Part shown: positions 19,501 through 33,309 of the stretch, piece by piece | Position numbering within the stretch: the stretch's first letter is position 1 | Layout of the letters: each line of letters starts with the position of its first letter | NCBI GenBank assembly: GCA_050084515.1 | Contig: CM114273.1 | Span: forward strand, 25,110,001 to 25,174,000 | Reading direction: 5' to 3' | DNA length: 64,000 nt | Source of the DNA: Blasia pusilla | Lineage: Eukaryota; Marchantiophyta; Marchantiopsida; Blasiales | Notes under the pieces: generated by a model | Told to the model about the DNA's origin: nothing | Databases searched by the model: none | The model's input: the letters and a program-made list of their open reading frames with translations, nothing else | Translations under genes and position numbers: made by a program

Positions 19501-22500
19501 AGTGCGACTAGTCGACCTCCCATTAGTGAAATTCAGCTGAAAAGCTCAGTTGAAGCACTGGCTTACGAGGATTGGACTGTTGACTTCAAAAATGTAAGTC
19601 ATCGCCTTAAGTTGGTATTGGGAGTTTAGAGTCCCGGTCACTCCCATCAGTTCACATGGTCTTTTCAAACTGCTTAGTCATTACAAAGTGAATTTCTGCA
19701 ATATCCTGTAGTGCAACATGCATGGCAATTGCTAAGCTTTTGGGTATCTAGCAACATATGAGGCCAACAACTATGAACCGAGTAATATTTGATAGGACAT
19801 TGCCAAAGTTATGCATGCTAATACATGTAACTAAACATGGAGTGCTCGTCAAGCCTTCTAATGAAGCAGCTTGGTTTATAAATTATTCAGTTTGATGAAG
19901 GGTCTCACAATAGATACATAATTTCAAGGGCAGTTCTGAGAGGTGCTCTTTTCAACCAACATCAGTCATCATACCTTGTGAAAAGAAAATTCACGCTGAA
20001 AAAGGGTCATAGAATTGTACAAGTAAGCTCAATGTCAAGTAGTACTTGTGAATACGTTTCCATGCATAATATAGTTTTGGGATTTGCACAAATTTTGTAG
20101 GGCCGAAGACTTTGAACAAGAAAAAATTTCGTCTTCTGATCTTGATATGAAATTTGTTGTGACCACCAGCTTGTAATAGGTGAACGGCTTGGGGGTGGTT
20201 CTTCTGGCCGCCTTTATCGTGGGCAATATTTGAGTCAAGAAGTGGCTATTAAAATTATAGAACTGAATGAACACAATGTGGAAAATGACTCTGGTACTCA
20301 GCGTTCGGTTCCTGCAGTAGAACTCCTTCAAATGTTCAAGCAGGAAGTCGCTATTATGAGGTGAGAAGAACTCTCTTATCAATTCTTATGTCAGAGTTTG
20401 CTCTAATGATGATTTTAAGTTAGACAGGAAGCCTGTGAAGCAACTCGGATTAGACACCCAATCCCTCTTCTCCCACTTAGGTAGACATGAAGGACCACCT
20501 GGTATGTCCAACAGTTAATCTGGGTTGCATGTGGAGAGGATCTGCTCGGATTTCCATGGTTTTCTTGTGAATGTGGATTTGAGAAATGAGCTTGGTTCTG
20601 GGTGCACTTGGCAGACTTGTCCGACACAAGAATCTAGTTCAATTCATAGGAGCTTGTTCGTGCTGGCCAAGGCTGTGTATTGTCACAGAGCTAATGGCAG
20701 GTGGCAGGTACCTTGTCTCATCCTCTTTCCTGCAGTTAGGCTTATTGATCAAGTGTCTTTGAGGTGTATAGCATGTGTCGTCATGAGGTTATTCCCTCCC
20801 TCTAGTGAGGGATAGTCTTTGTCAGCTGCTTCCAAGGTCAAGTACGAAATATTTGTTGTGGGATTTCATGCAAATTCTTACTTCAATCCTCCAAAGTCTG
20901 ATGCTGCTGCAATCCAATCTTCAGCTTCAAAGAGAAAAATTAGTGGGAGGCTTTGTATCTTCCCTTCAAAAATGCCACAACTTCAATTTCTGGAATCGTG
21001 AGTTCTGTGATGAGACAAGCTCATCAAGTACGTTTTTGTGAAATTGATGTATCCTGCCCTAATTTTATTCTTTATTTCTGGAAGAAGTGAACTGGATGAT
21101 ATCTAGCATTATCATCTCTGAGGTTCCTGATGAATAAAGAGTGCAGTGCCGGGTTTGTTCTTTGGGCCATGAACACAAAGCATCAGGAGATGCCTTTGTT
21201 ATATGTAGCCTATTGGTTTGACACTTAAGAATAGCCTCCACTTTCTTGGGGAGGGATGCATGAGTGACTCTACATTGGTGAGTTTGAATGTGAAAATTCA
21301 ATCATATTCTAGAAATGTAAGCAGCAAACTTTTTTTCTTCATAGTGCCCTCAACATGTACCCCGTACAGTTTTCTCTGAAGTCAGTGAAGGCTCAAGAAC
21401 TCTTTGGACCAAGGTTTACCTGTAGTGTATGACAATGGTGATGAGTTGTTATGTATGGAAAGCTTAGTAAGCATCTGGGCACTGTATAGTTTGAAGATAA
21501 CTTATGTTCTCGTTGTTTTTGCCATTCAAAATTCAAACATAGATCATGCATTGAAAGACAGACAGATCACTGGTCTGCTGTTTACATTCCTATAGACAGC
21601 TTCTTGACTCCTGTCTTCTTCTTACGTTCATTAGGCTGTTTTAATCTCCGACTTTGGAACACAGTAGAAGCTTGTTTGTAATTGTCAGAATATCTTTGTT
21701 AGACATAGCTTCTAGGGTAGAGAAAAATAAGATACCTTGCTTATACGTAGCCTCTGGTCTAGTTGGGAGTTGTATCTGATGTGCAGAGCAATGTATGCAT
21801 ACAATAATCCTTTTCTCATCCTGGACATGTGGACAGTGTTCGTGACGTAATGCAAAGTAGAGGAGGTGGATTGGATATTCCTGCGGCATTGAAGGTTTTG
21901 AGAGATGCTGCAAGGGGAATGGATTTCTTACACAGGTATGATTTATTTCAAACAGAGTCTGGTAGTTGATATTATTCAGCCACACGGTGGTCTCTAATAG
22001 GATATCCTAGAATGCAACTGAAATGAACTTCAGAGGGGATGATGGTGAGGTGGGTTTTGTGCGCAGGAGAGGAATTGTCCATCGGGATTTGAAAGCCGCC
22101 AATCTCCTAATTGATGAGCATGATGTAAGAAATTCTGCCATTCAATTGCTCTTTAATTTTGGTTTGGTTGGGTTTATTCTAAGTAGCTTTGAAGCCCACC
22201 TACCGCTTGTGTTGGATAATGTTACCAAGGTCATTAAAGGACCTCATTTCTTATTATGAATGACATTGGACTGTTTCAATGTTGTTCTGTTTATAATGAG
22301 GAGTCCATTGCTGGACTTAATAATATCTGCTGATGTGCACGGATATGGAGTTGCAGGTTGTAAAAGTATGCGACTTTGGTGTTGCACGTATAAAGCCGGC
22401 AGTTACAAGCAATCATGGAGCTGGTAATTGGGCAGCTGAAATGACAGCCGAAACAGGAACATATCGGTGGATGTCACCTGAGGTAGTTATGGAAACTATC

Positions 22501-23964
22501 ACATACACTTTTCTAAAAATTGGATTTCTCCTTAAGTGTCTGAATTTTTTCTTAAGAAACTCCGCTAAATGCCAATCAGAAGTGACTGCAAAACAAAAGC
22601 TCTGATACTTAAGTCGGTGATCTGCAGGTTCTGGAGCACAAACCTTATGACCATAAAGCAGATGTGTACTCATTTGGAATCATGATCTGGTGAGAGGCAA
22701 TTTAGTCATGCTTTCTAGTTGTTACGGTCATTCCAGTTTTTTCTGGAGTCTTCATCCATGTGGATACATATTCTTACTGGAATTCTGGTGCTTTTCCAAG
22801 CAGGGAAGTTGTAACTGGTGAGATACCTTACTCGGGTCTGACACCTTTACAAGCTGCTATCGGTGTAGTTCAAAGGTGGGTCATAACCTTCCTTTTTAAC
22901 TTTTGTGCCATGGACTAAGTTTCATGTTGATTTTTCTAATGAGGCCCATAATATTTATCTGCCAGTTAGAGGTTCAAATGCCAACCCAGGTAAGAGACCT
23001 TACTCATTAAGTCGGGCCTGTCACAGCCTTGCAACCATAGACCACCGCACCCTGTTGGATGGTGCTAGAGACTGGGATGGGTGTGCACAGGAGGAAGAAG
23101 TGAGAAAATGACCGTATGAGATTAGGGAGTCTCTCTCATATAGTGTGAGTGCCTGCCAAACAGGGTGTTGGTGTGGAGTTTCTGGGTAGCAGTCAGGTGA
23201 ACTCACTGCAACTTCTATCTACCTTACCTGATTGGGAGCCCCAAAATACTTTACTAAAGGGTGCAACAGCTTTGGGCAGTGAATCTAGCCTCTTGACCGA
23301 AGGCCCTGCACCCTGCTTGGATGGTCCTGATATAGTTAAAGAGTTGGAGATTCAGGAACCTCCCTCAAGAAGTTATGCTCAGTCACCTTTGCTGCACTTG
23401 CACTGCATAGTTTGGACGTGCAATTAATATCCACAGCAAATGGTTAAACCCAGATTGAAGGATTTGAACACATGGTTCAAGCGTTCAGAAGAGTGGTAGC
23501 CCTTGGTCCTTCTAACTAGGCAGTACTTCAGAAACTGATTTTTCTTGACATTGTGCTGTTTATATCAGAGGGTTGCGCCCAGTGATGCCTGCCACAGTTC
23601 CACCAAAACTTGCTGGACTCGCAGAAATGTGTTGGCAGCAAAGTCCAGAGGAGCGACCTGAATTTAATGAGGTATAGTTGTAAGCTCTTGGTTGGTTATC
23701 ACAGAACTGTACATTGTGTCCTGGCAGTTGAATACCTGAATAAAAACCTCCTTGTAGCAATTCATTCTGAAGTCCTGGGAGATACACTGCATAGTCAGTT
23801 AATTTTACAGTCAGGCTGCTTGAAGTTAAACTGCAGTTTTCTAAAATGGCTGTATTTAATATTTTCAGGCTGTAACTATTTTGGAGGAGCTGATGAAACC
23901 CTCGTTGAGGAAAGCAATTTTTGGCAAGATGAAGTTTGGGTCAAACTCGAATCATCATGTATGA
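16526..23964 (+). CDS. ACT-domain Raf-like serine/threonine(-tyrosine) protein kinase, STY8/17/46 type
   Basis: Thirteen exons can be joined in phase at GT-AG sites: 16526-16929, 17889-18441, 18854-18928, 19453-19593, 20170-20360, 20615-20707, 21837-21935, 22067-22124, 22357-22482, 22628-22689, 22804-22875, 23569-23671 and 23869-23964. Together they encode 690 residues and a stop. The N-terminal half ends exon 1 with HFARLPAR, as in Arabidopsis STY46. An ACT domain spans about residues 287-365. The kinase domain starts near 394: Gly-rich loop GGGSSG, ATP-binding Lys419 in VAIK, catalytic loop HRDLKAAN with Asp526, DFG with Asp544 and WMSPE at 576-580. Angiosperm STY kinases phosphorylate chloroplast transit peptides in the cytosol and are about 550-580 residues; the extra length here is N-terminal. 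Start choice is the first in-frame ATG of exon 1, and a later Met could be used. No disabling change was seen. Confidence 0.88.
22930..23120 (+). repeat. Possible tRNA-type SINE fragment in intron 11
   Basis: Intron 11 of the kinase (22876-23568) is much longer than its neighbours and contains GAGGTTCAAATGCC, close to a pol III B box. It is followed by AAGTCGGGCCTGTCACAGCC. A related string, AAGTCGCGCCTGTCATGAGCC, occurs at about 41.53 kb and a weaker one at about 41.59 kb, so this is a dispersed repeat. No clear A box was found. Confidence 0.3.
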
Positions 23965-25379
23965 TGGATCCTGCTTGCATCATTTAGATTCTTCTCAACA
24001 CATAAGAAGTCCTTGGAGACATGCCCTATTTTAATCTGGGGTTTAAATTTTTGTAAGATATTACCTTCAATTACACGTCCAGAATGTTTGTTTCTCGTTT
24101 GTCGTAGTGAAGGCTCGAAAAATTGGGCAGCTGAACCCTCCAATTATTATCTTCTCATAGATCATTTCCAATGTGGAGCACTGCGGGTGTCCACAGAAAA
24201 GTTTTAGCCTGGATAGCCAGTGAGCGGCCCTAGAGTGTCCTTTCGGTGTCAAGTTAGATTCTAGCATTAGAGGGATGGGCTGGTTTGTAAGTTAACATTT
24301 TTTCCCAGCATACTAGGCCAATTGTATTATCACGAGGATATTCAAGGTACTCAAGCTTTTGGCTGAGTTTGACGATTGATAACGCCAACATTTAAGAAGA
24401 GAAAGAAATGCGTGCTTAAATAGGAGAATGCCGAATCTTCATTTTAATCAACTTGACTTGGATACTAAGCAGTAGGTGCTTAATTAACTTGACTTGGATA
24501 CTAAGCAGTAGGTGCTTTTGGTCAAGGGTTTATGAATCTGTAGGGGGGAACATCTGCAAGAAGGCCTATATTAGGACTTCACTAGAGATTTGTTGACTAG
24601 GAAGGAATCAAACAAAATGAATTTGAAGAATTGTTAAGGTTTGATGTAGAGGGTGGTGGATCTATTCTTTATGCAATCCTTCCTTGCAATCGGGCTGTGT
24701 ACCCCGATTACTTACCCACATGATTATTTACTCAACACAGGCCAAGTTGTGTGCCGTCTGTTTCATGACTGATGAAATAAACGTGAAAGTGGGCTTTATA
24801 TATGAATGGGCGCAGTTGGACAGGATGGACAGGATGGTCCTTGTTTGCAATGAGTATCCCTTGATGGGTGAAGATTACCTGACACACTTCAAAGGTCTTA
24901 ACAGGTTACAGAGGTTCATCTAGGAATTCGTTTTGCATTCGTCATATTCATCCCTGCAATTCCTCATCTACTGCCACACATTAGCTGATTCATAACCCAG
25001 AAATAGACCACGGGGGACTGTCTATGAATAAGCTTTCTTGTCTTGGTGTTTGTCGGGCCACTCTTGGAGAGGTCTTGTACTCCTGGATCAAATCAATGTG
25101 TCATATTTGAGGAGTTGGGATCTGGAAGAGGATAATTATAAAATCTCATTCCATTTCCCCGCGAAAATTTTATCCACTTTGTGTGATAATTTTGTCTTAA
25201 ATTTTAAAATCCAACCTAGTAAATGTGAAATTTGATTTTTTTCATATTTTCTCTCAACATGGTTTTACAGACTAGTACATAAATTTATGTTTGAAGTGTT
25301 TACTTTATATTTTACATTTCGTGTGTCCCTACCTTCCTCATTTGAATGAATGTCCATCAGTTCAAATCATAATGTGGAT
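23965..25379. other. Kinase 3-prime flank; no gene recognised
   Basis: The first few hundred bases probably hold the kinase 3-prime UTR. At 24451-24517 a 36-bp unit starting ACTTGACTTGG is repeated twice in tandem. No ORF in the interval resembles a known family. Confidence 0.4.
24451..24517. repeat. Two-copy 36-bp tandem duplication
   Basis: The unit beginning ACTTGACTTGGATACTAAGC occurs at 24451 and again at 24487 with no mismatch over the shared 31 bases. It is a recent local duplication. Confidence 0.85.
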
Positions 25380-25384
25380 GGAAT

Positions 25385-26100
25385 TTCGTTTCGACAAATA
25401 AATTCCTATCTTTTCTAGAGTTTGATCTTGAGATTTATTAATAGTCTTTTGCAAAGTTTGGACAAATAGGGAATTGAAACCAACGAGATCAAATGCCAAA
25501 CAGGAATGAGTTGCAATCAATGGCATACGTGGAGTAAAAGTTCAATCTCCAATATTCTTCACGGTGATGATTTTTGCGTCTATACAATACTGCATCAATT
25601 CATGAATTATTAATTTTGTCCCGTTTGTTTTGTCCTGTGATCCATTCATGGTTCGTAAGAGCATGATTGGTGCACTATTCTTCAAACGCAAACAATGTGG
25701 AGATAGCACGGAAGGTAAGCACGTGTTCAAAAATTCAGCTAGATATATATGACTTATCTCCTCATTCACAATCAAGTCAACACTAAAGTATGTATGTTCC
25801 TGTACCAATTCATAAGTACGAATTAGCAAGGAATAAATTTTATTAGTATCCAAAAGAAAATAAACAAAGAATATTCTTAAAGAAATGTGTAAAAGTATTA
25901 TTACATGTTCAAGAAATCGTGACATGGTATATGCATTAATGTCATCAACATCTCTATTCCTTAGTGTCAAAATAGCTGTATATCTCAAGAAGTCAATATC
26001 ATGGATAACATATAAATATGCGAACTTATTGATATTGGTTGAGAAATATTCCATAGATAATATCAATAAAACTGCTTATTTTGTTACTCTTAGTAACCAA
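25385..26100 (-). pseudogene. Helitron (PIF1-like) helicase C-terminal fragment
   Basis: The 174-codon stretch 25542-26066, plus read-through beyond its stop, gives the order of motifs at the end of a Helitron RepHel helicase. AILTLRNRDVDDINAYTM matches the A-I-L-x-x-x-N-x-D-V-D-x-I-N motif. EFLNTCLPSVLSPH, LRLKNSAPIMLLR and NGTKLII follow in order. After the stop come FTPRMPLI and TINKSQDQTLEKIGIYL, matching helicase motif VI. No Rep domain or Helitron end (TC or CTRR with hairpin) was identified. It is an old, inactive piece with no link to the neighbouring kinase. Confidence 0.8.
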
Positions 26101-28192
<2,092 letters not shown>

Positions 28193-30274
28193 TTCAAAAT
28201 AAAAATTATGAAATAAAAATACTCATAAAGTCAAAAAGATGCAGAAAGTGATGTCGTCGCAAATAGCTAAGTCTATGGTGCCCACACTAGCGGGAGACTA
28301 AAAAAGCGAAGCATGATCGTGGGTCCAAGGAACACTAAAACAAATCATGGTTTTTATGATTGATGCACATGACTAACTAGAGTCCTATATGTTTACATAA
28401 ATGACAAGAAATTCATACATTTAGGTGATTCATCGAGTCATAAAACCCTACTCATCTACCATGCCATGACTAGAGTCATTTTGGGATGACCCACAAAGTC
28501 ATTATTTTTAATGATTGATATGTTAACAAGCCACATATGAAAAAATATAGTAGTATATTATGATTGCACATTTCATATTCCCGATGACGTAAACGTCATC
28601 TTATGATATGTCATTTACACGAACCAAACGAGTCATGCGTTGACTTGTGGTTATAAATATTTATGATTGAGTCATATTCAATATTTTGAATTGTCTAAAT
28701 AATTGAGTCATGAAGTATGACTAAGTTATATTGATGATTGTGATTGGGTTAAATGATTGTAGATTACCAAGTCATAACATACTATTGACTCGTATCATCT
28801 AGTTTAATTTATCTAAATGACTTGAGATGATCGAGTCATAAAATTTGAAGGAGTCATATTGATCATTATTAAATGACTATAGGCAACCCAATCATGAAAT
28901 ACTACTAAGTCATGTAGTCCAATTTGATTTTTCTAAATAACTTGAGATAATTGAGTCATAAAATTTGAGTCATATTGAACAATTTGATGTGTCTAAAATA
29001 ACTCCAATTGGCTTTATTCGACTCATTTGAATGACTATGTTTGAACTCAAATTAAAATGCTTTATATGTATATGTTTCTTGATCATGATTCGAGTAACAT
29101 AAACGATATTTTTAGATCTGTAGCATTTCCGTAACCAAGAGCACTCTCAACATTTGGCTGTTGCTGTACTTGATCATCAATGGAACTCCCATGACTTAGA
29201 CGAGCATCGAAGGTTGTCTGTCGCTGCAGGTGCAATGAAGCATGACGAGAAGGTAGATCATTGAAAGTCTGATCTTCTTTTGGATGAGGAGTAACAACAT
29301 ATGGTAATTGTTGATGCGATGAAGTGTCTCTAGAATTCCAATAAAACTTTGGAGCATTAATTTCTAGAATAACCATGAATGAGAGCAACATCAAACTCCT
29401 TTTGTTGTTGCAATGCATAATCATTGGAATGTTGATCATCAACATCAATATCAAAGGCTTTTGGGAATGGTGAGAGGAGGGGGGAAGCATATGGATGGCC
29501 AGCAGAAGGGATGAGTTTGGGGGAGAGCATAAAAGAGGGATGAGAAACAAATGACTAGGATAACCAAACATTGCTTGGGGAGGAGGAGGAGTCACTAGAA
29601 GTGCTCTAGTAAGAGAAGATGGATAAAATCGGTCACACAAATGTAACCCTTCAGAATCTGAGGCCGAAGCAACCACAAACACAGATGTCCACCCCTCTCT
29701 TCTTTCTTTTCCGGTAGTTCTTTGATCTCTCATCTTATTATGTTCAAAGCTTTTCTATCGACTTCAATAACACCTTCTTGTCCTCTTTCTCCGCCCTAAA
29801 TCCAACATACAAATATGGATCTCCTTCTTTTGTGTTTGACAACAACACCTCCTTCTCCTCTTGAAGAGGCTCGAATCCTACATTCTAACATGAAACAGGC
29901 TACAGATTTGTTCTCCTCTAATTTCCACCATTTTTTTGGTCTTTGCTCACCAAGAAAATCCAATCCAATTTGATTCGATTCAAATGCATCTCCTCTTCCT
30001 CTTTACCTCCTTAAGTCCTAACTGTTGATAGAGAATGAGCTATAGATTTATCCCCATTTCCGTCCCATAACTTTTCTAGTCATTGTTGTTGAATCTCTAC
30101 GATGGTAAATCTTGAATAGAAGTATTGCTTTGCCAACCACGAAACAAAAAGCAGGGATACGCCCATGACCATCAGCTACAGACATTTGACCCCACATACC
30201 ATTATTGAGGCAAAAACAAGGCTCTGGGCTACCTGCATTCTACAATCTTCCGATTAAATGTATTAAGTCAGATA
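28193..30274. other. No gene recognised; GAGTCAT-rich AT sequence and one unassigned ORF
   Basis: From 28.4 to 29.0 kb the word GAGTCAT (or AAGTCAT) recurs roughly a dozen times, and two stretches (about 28.80-28.87 and 28.92-28.98 kb) are degenerate copies of each other. A minus-strand ORF of 216 codons (29083-29733) is Pro/Ser-rich at its start and Gln-rich near the end. Other frames over the same DNA look equally protein-like, so it may be a frameshifted remnant of a longer gene. I do not recognise it. Confidence 0.35.
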
Positions 30275-30401
30275 TGTCGTACGCATACACATCGCTACAC
30301 AACATACGTCGCTGTCACCAAACACACACACAAACACGCACGATTCCATGCTAACTCATGGCATCCAAACAACGAGACAAGAAGTACTAAAATATCTCCA
30401 A
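30275..30401 (-). repeat. Module B2 of copy 2 (127 bp)
   Basis: Starts TGTCGTACGC and ends ATATCTCCAA. It matches 30916-31042 over its whole 127 bp with only scattered differences, and matches 62508-62634 in copy 3. Confidence 0.85.
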
Positions 30402-30913
30402 TAAAGTAAGATCCAATCTCTCTCTACACCATCTCACACCATAGCTCTCAAAGGTGTGCACTCTCTCTCATGTCAAACCAAACCCACTCTCCTAATGAGA
30501 GGCTTGGGTTACACTCACAAGGCAAGGGACCATAGCTCCGCCGCCTCATGCCAAGAGGTTCAACAAAGAGAGAATGAGCTCTCAAGCTCTCTCTCCTTGA
30601 GGTATACCCCTCCCCTCTCCCAAGCTCTCTCCATGGTAACCTATTCTCTCAAGTCACCTCCTTGGCTCTTGAACTGATGTAAGAGGTCGAGAGCCACTTA
30701 CCAAAAATAGAAAGTTGATCGTATACTCAAAATGGTACTTACCTAAAATAGTAAGTTGTTCAACATGGCTCCAAATGAGGCAAAACGAAGGGAAAACATG
30801 CTCTCTCACGTTTCCGGGGCCCTGCACGTCATCCTCGACCTACAAAGCCTGTCCTCCACTACTCAAAAAGGCGCTCTACTAGATCTCACCGATCTATCCT
30901 AAAAGACGTGACA
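30402..30913 (-). repeat. Module A2 of copy 2 (about 512 bp)
   Basis: Begins TAAAGTAAGATCC and ends AAGACGTGACA. It matches 37573-38022 in order and nearly all positions to about 30.86 kb, after which the right copy is truncated. Confidence 0.85.
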
Positions 30914-30915
30914 GT

Positions 30916-31042
30916 TGTCGTGCGCATACACATCGCTACATAACATACATCGTTGTCACTGAACACACACACAAACACACACGATTCCATGCTAAATCAT
31001 GGCTTCCAAACAACGAGACAAGAAGTACTAAAATATCTCCAA
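30916..31042 (-). repeat. Module B1 of copy 2 (127 bp)
   Basis: Second copy of B, separated from A2 by the two bases GT. On the element strand the purine decamer AGGGAGACGA (31043-31052) lies immediately before it, as in copies 1 and 3. Confidence 0.85.
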
Positions 31043-31052
31043 TCGTCTCCCT
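31043..31052 (-). promoter_or_regulatory. Polypurine-tract-like site, copy 2
   Basis: AGGGAGACGA on the element strand abuts module B1, in the same position as the purine tracts of copies 1 and 3. Confidence 0.55.
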
Positions 31053-31229
31053 AGCTAGTGGTTATGTTCCTCTTACTCCAGATAGACAGTTATCCCTACC
31101 TACCATGACATACATCTCTAGGATGCTAAGAGAAAAAAGGCCGGGTGCTCATGTGGCCCCATCGTTAGTCGCCTTCATGTCATCCATGTCACAGAAAAAG
31201 TTGGAATCGAAACCTACCTAGTATCTCCT

Positions 31230-31930
31230 CTATATACATCTGGAATACATCCATCGTCCCCGAGGAACCCTAGTGAGAGGTGGCGTGAGACATGCCATAT
31301 GCCAACCTCTCGAACATCCATCACAAACTAGCATCGTGGCCGCATCACAAGCATAACCACACAACATACAACACAAGCCTGCAAAAACTACTGCTGAGCT
31401 CGGATCTAGTGTACCATCAATGTTAGGAAGGTGATATGGCGCACAATTACGCACATGGTCCTTCCATACCATACCATCGCGTCCCTCCAACAAGAGAACA
31501 CCGAATGGCAAAATGTCACGCACTCTTAGGATAGTGCGCCCTGTAGTCACATACAACGTCGTCAGTGCCGTCTGCTGCAAGTAGACATAATCTCCTTGAT
31601 GAAACCTCTGGATAGTTGGTCGATAATCACCACCCTAAATAGTTGCATACCTGAACGTATTCCGATGCTGCGCAATCGCCAAGTTCTCGAACGCCATGGG
31701 CATCACTCTCCGAAACAACTCAGCCCTCTGAGAACATGCTCGCATTCATACATTTGGGTCATCAAGGTCCACCACCTCACCAGCATCTCGACGAATGGCC
31801 GTAGGTAAATCTGGCTCTCGGCCATAAAGTAGCAAGTACGGTGAAAAAGATGCTAAGGATACCTGCCTGCTGAATCTGTATCCCAACGCCAACCATGGCA
31901 ACTGGAGGTCCCAATCTCCTAGGTGACCTC
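31230..31930 (-). pseudogene. Copy 2 integrase C-terminus plus PHD finger
   Basis: The 116-codon stretch 31230-31580, continued upstream through one stop to 31.93 kb, gives the integrase tail and PHD finger. Zinc ligands seen are CMLC, VCDGC, GWHMAC and the last Cys in GRWMYSRC. The seventh ligand is Tyr here, Phe in copy 1 and Cys in copy 3 (WMCPRC). Tyr and Phe codons are each one base from a Cys codon, so the ancestor probably had the full set of eight ligands. The stop follows one residue after the final Cys, as in the other two copies. Confidence 0.8.
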
Positions 31931-31931
31931 T

Positions 31932-32396
31932 CTATAAGCCATACTTGCGTAAACCCCTCTTCACCGTGTGCACAACTCTCTTAGCTAATCCATCCGCCTC
32001 GGGATGATCTCGCAAAGTCGTGCGGTGCTCAATCAACGCTTGATCACACAAGGCCTGGAACTCACCGCAAAACTCAGTACTCTGGTCTGTCAACACCTCA
32101 GCCGGTGCACCATAATGACTCAACACTCTGTCAAGGAAGGCTTAAGCTACTCCCTCACTCGCTTTGTCACGCAATGCAACCAACTCGATCCACTTCGAGA
32201 AGTGCTCGACCATCACTAACATATAACGACTGTGACGCTCCGTCAAAGGCAAAGGTCCTCCAAAATCCAAACTCCATCTATACCCTAAGCCCATGATCAG
32301 TAATGGATGCAACTGTGGAGTCGGAGCATTGAACGATGCTTGGACCCAATCACACACCATGCACATGGCAACAAACTGCTGAATGTCAGTCTGCAT
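31932..32396 (-). pseudogene. Copy 2 integrase catalytic core
   Basis: Two stretches (32142-32396 and 31932-32126) joined through a TAA. The first catalytic Asp is in RWSLDFGGPL and the second in EVLTDQSTEF. The expected Glu is Lys (DGLAKRVV), whereas copy 1 keeps Glu (DGLAERVV). This single change would abolish strand transfer even if the frame were open. Confidence 0.8.
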
Positions 32397-32399
32397 GCC

Positions 32400-33290
32400 T
32401 CACCACAAATAGTGAATCTGGACCAAGCTGTACGTCCGCTTCACCCCAAAGTGACCCAACTCCTGGTGGGCATGTTGCACTAGTCGTGCTCTCTGCAAAG
32501 GATGTGGCACTACGCGTACTTTGCCATCCTCCCAAACCCTCAAAACATGTGTCCCCTCCCAACGGAACCGTCTGGCCTGCTGCAGGATCCAATCCCGCTC
32601 TCTAGCACCCACGTTGCTCGCAACGCTGCCAGTACAAAGGTACTCCAAGACTACTCCATCATCATGAATATCTCGGCCACTTTTTGTCTCCTCACTGGCC
32701 TCGGGATCCAAGGACTCTCCACTAGACCTCGCCATCGAAGCCTCTACACTCTGGCTCTCCATAGCCGACATGCCTAAATAGGCTGACGCGTGCCATCCTG
32801 ACACTGACTCCTCATCACTCTCTCCATGCCATCGAGCTCCAGTCGCATCTCGCTGACTCGGGCATGGGTTATGACTCAACCCATCTGCATCCTGGTTGAG
32901 CGTCCCAGGTTTATGTACCATCTGAAAATCATACTCCTGCAGCCACAGAGCCCATCTCGCAAGCTTCCCTGTAAGCTTGTCGGACTCCATCAACCACTTC
33001 AGAGGTTGACGATCAGTGATGATGGTAAAGGGGTTGCCGAATAAGTAACACCTGAAATGCACGACAATCCATAATGCAGCCAAGCACTCACCCTCATATG
33101 AGCTGTACTTCGCCTTTGCAGCGTTGTTCGAGCGTCTAGCGTAAGCCACCACGAACTGTCTACCCTCATCATCATGCTGGGTGAGCACCGCTCCAAGCCC
33201 CAACATGCTCCAATCTGTGTGCAACTGGAAAGGACGCCCCTTGATCGGTCTCCTCAAGATGGGTGCGGACGTCAACGTGTCCTTGAGCAA
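32400..33290 (-). pseudogene. Copy 2 RNase H and integrase zinc-binding domain
   Basis: A 296-codon open stretch, the best preserved part of copy 2. RNase H motifs include LHTDWSMLGLGAVLTQ with its catalytic Asp, YSSYEGECLAALW, DRQPLKWLM and DGLSHNPC. A linker of about 85 residues follows, then the HHCC finger starts with HAHQELGHFGVKRTYSL, in which the second His is Arg. The Cys pair lies in the next stretch (CMVCDW). It aligns end to end with 6277-7278 of copy 1. Confidence 0.85.
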
Positions 33291-33309
33291 CTGAAGTGCT
33301 CGCTCCTGC

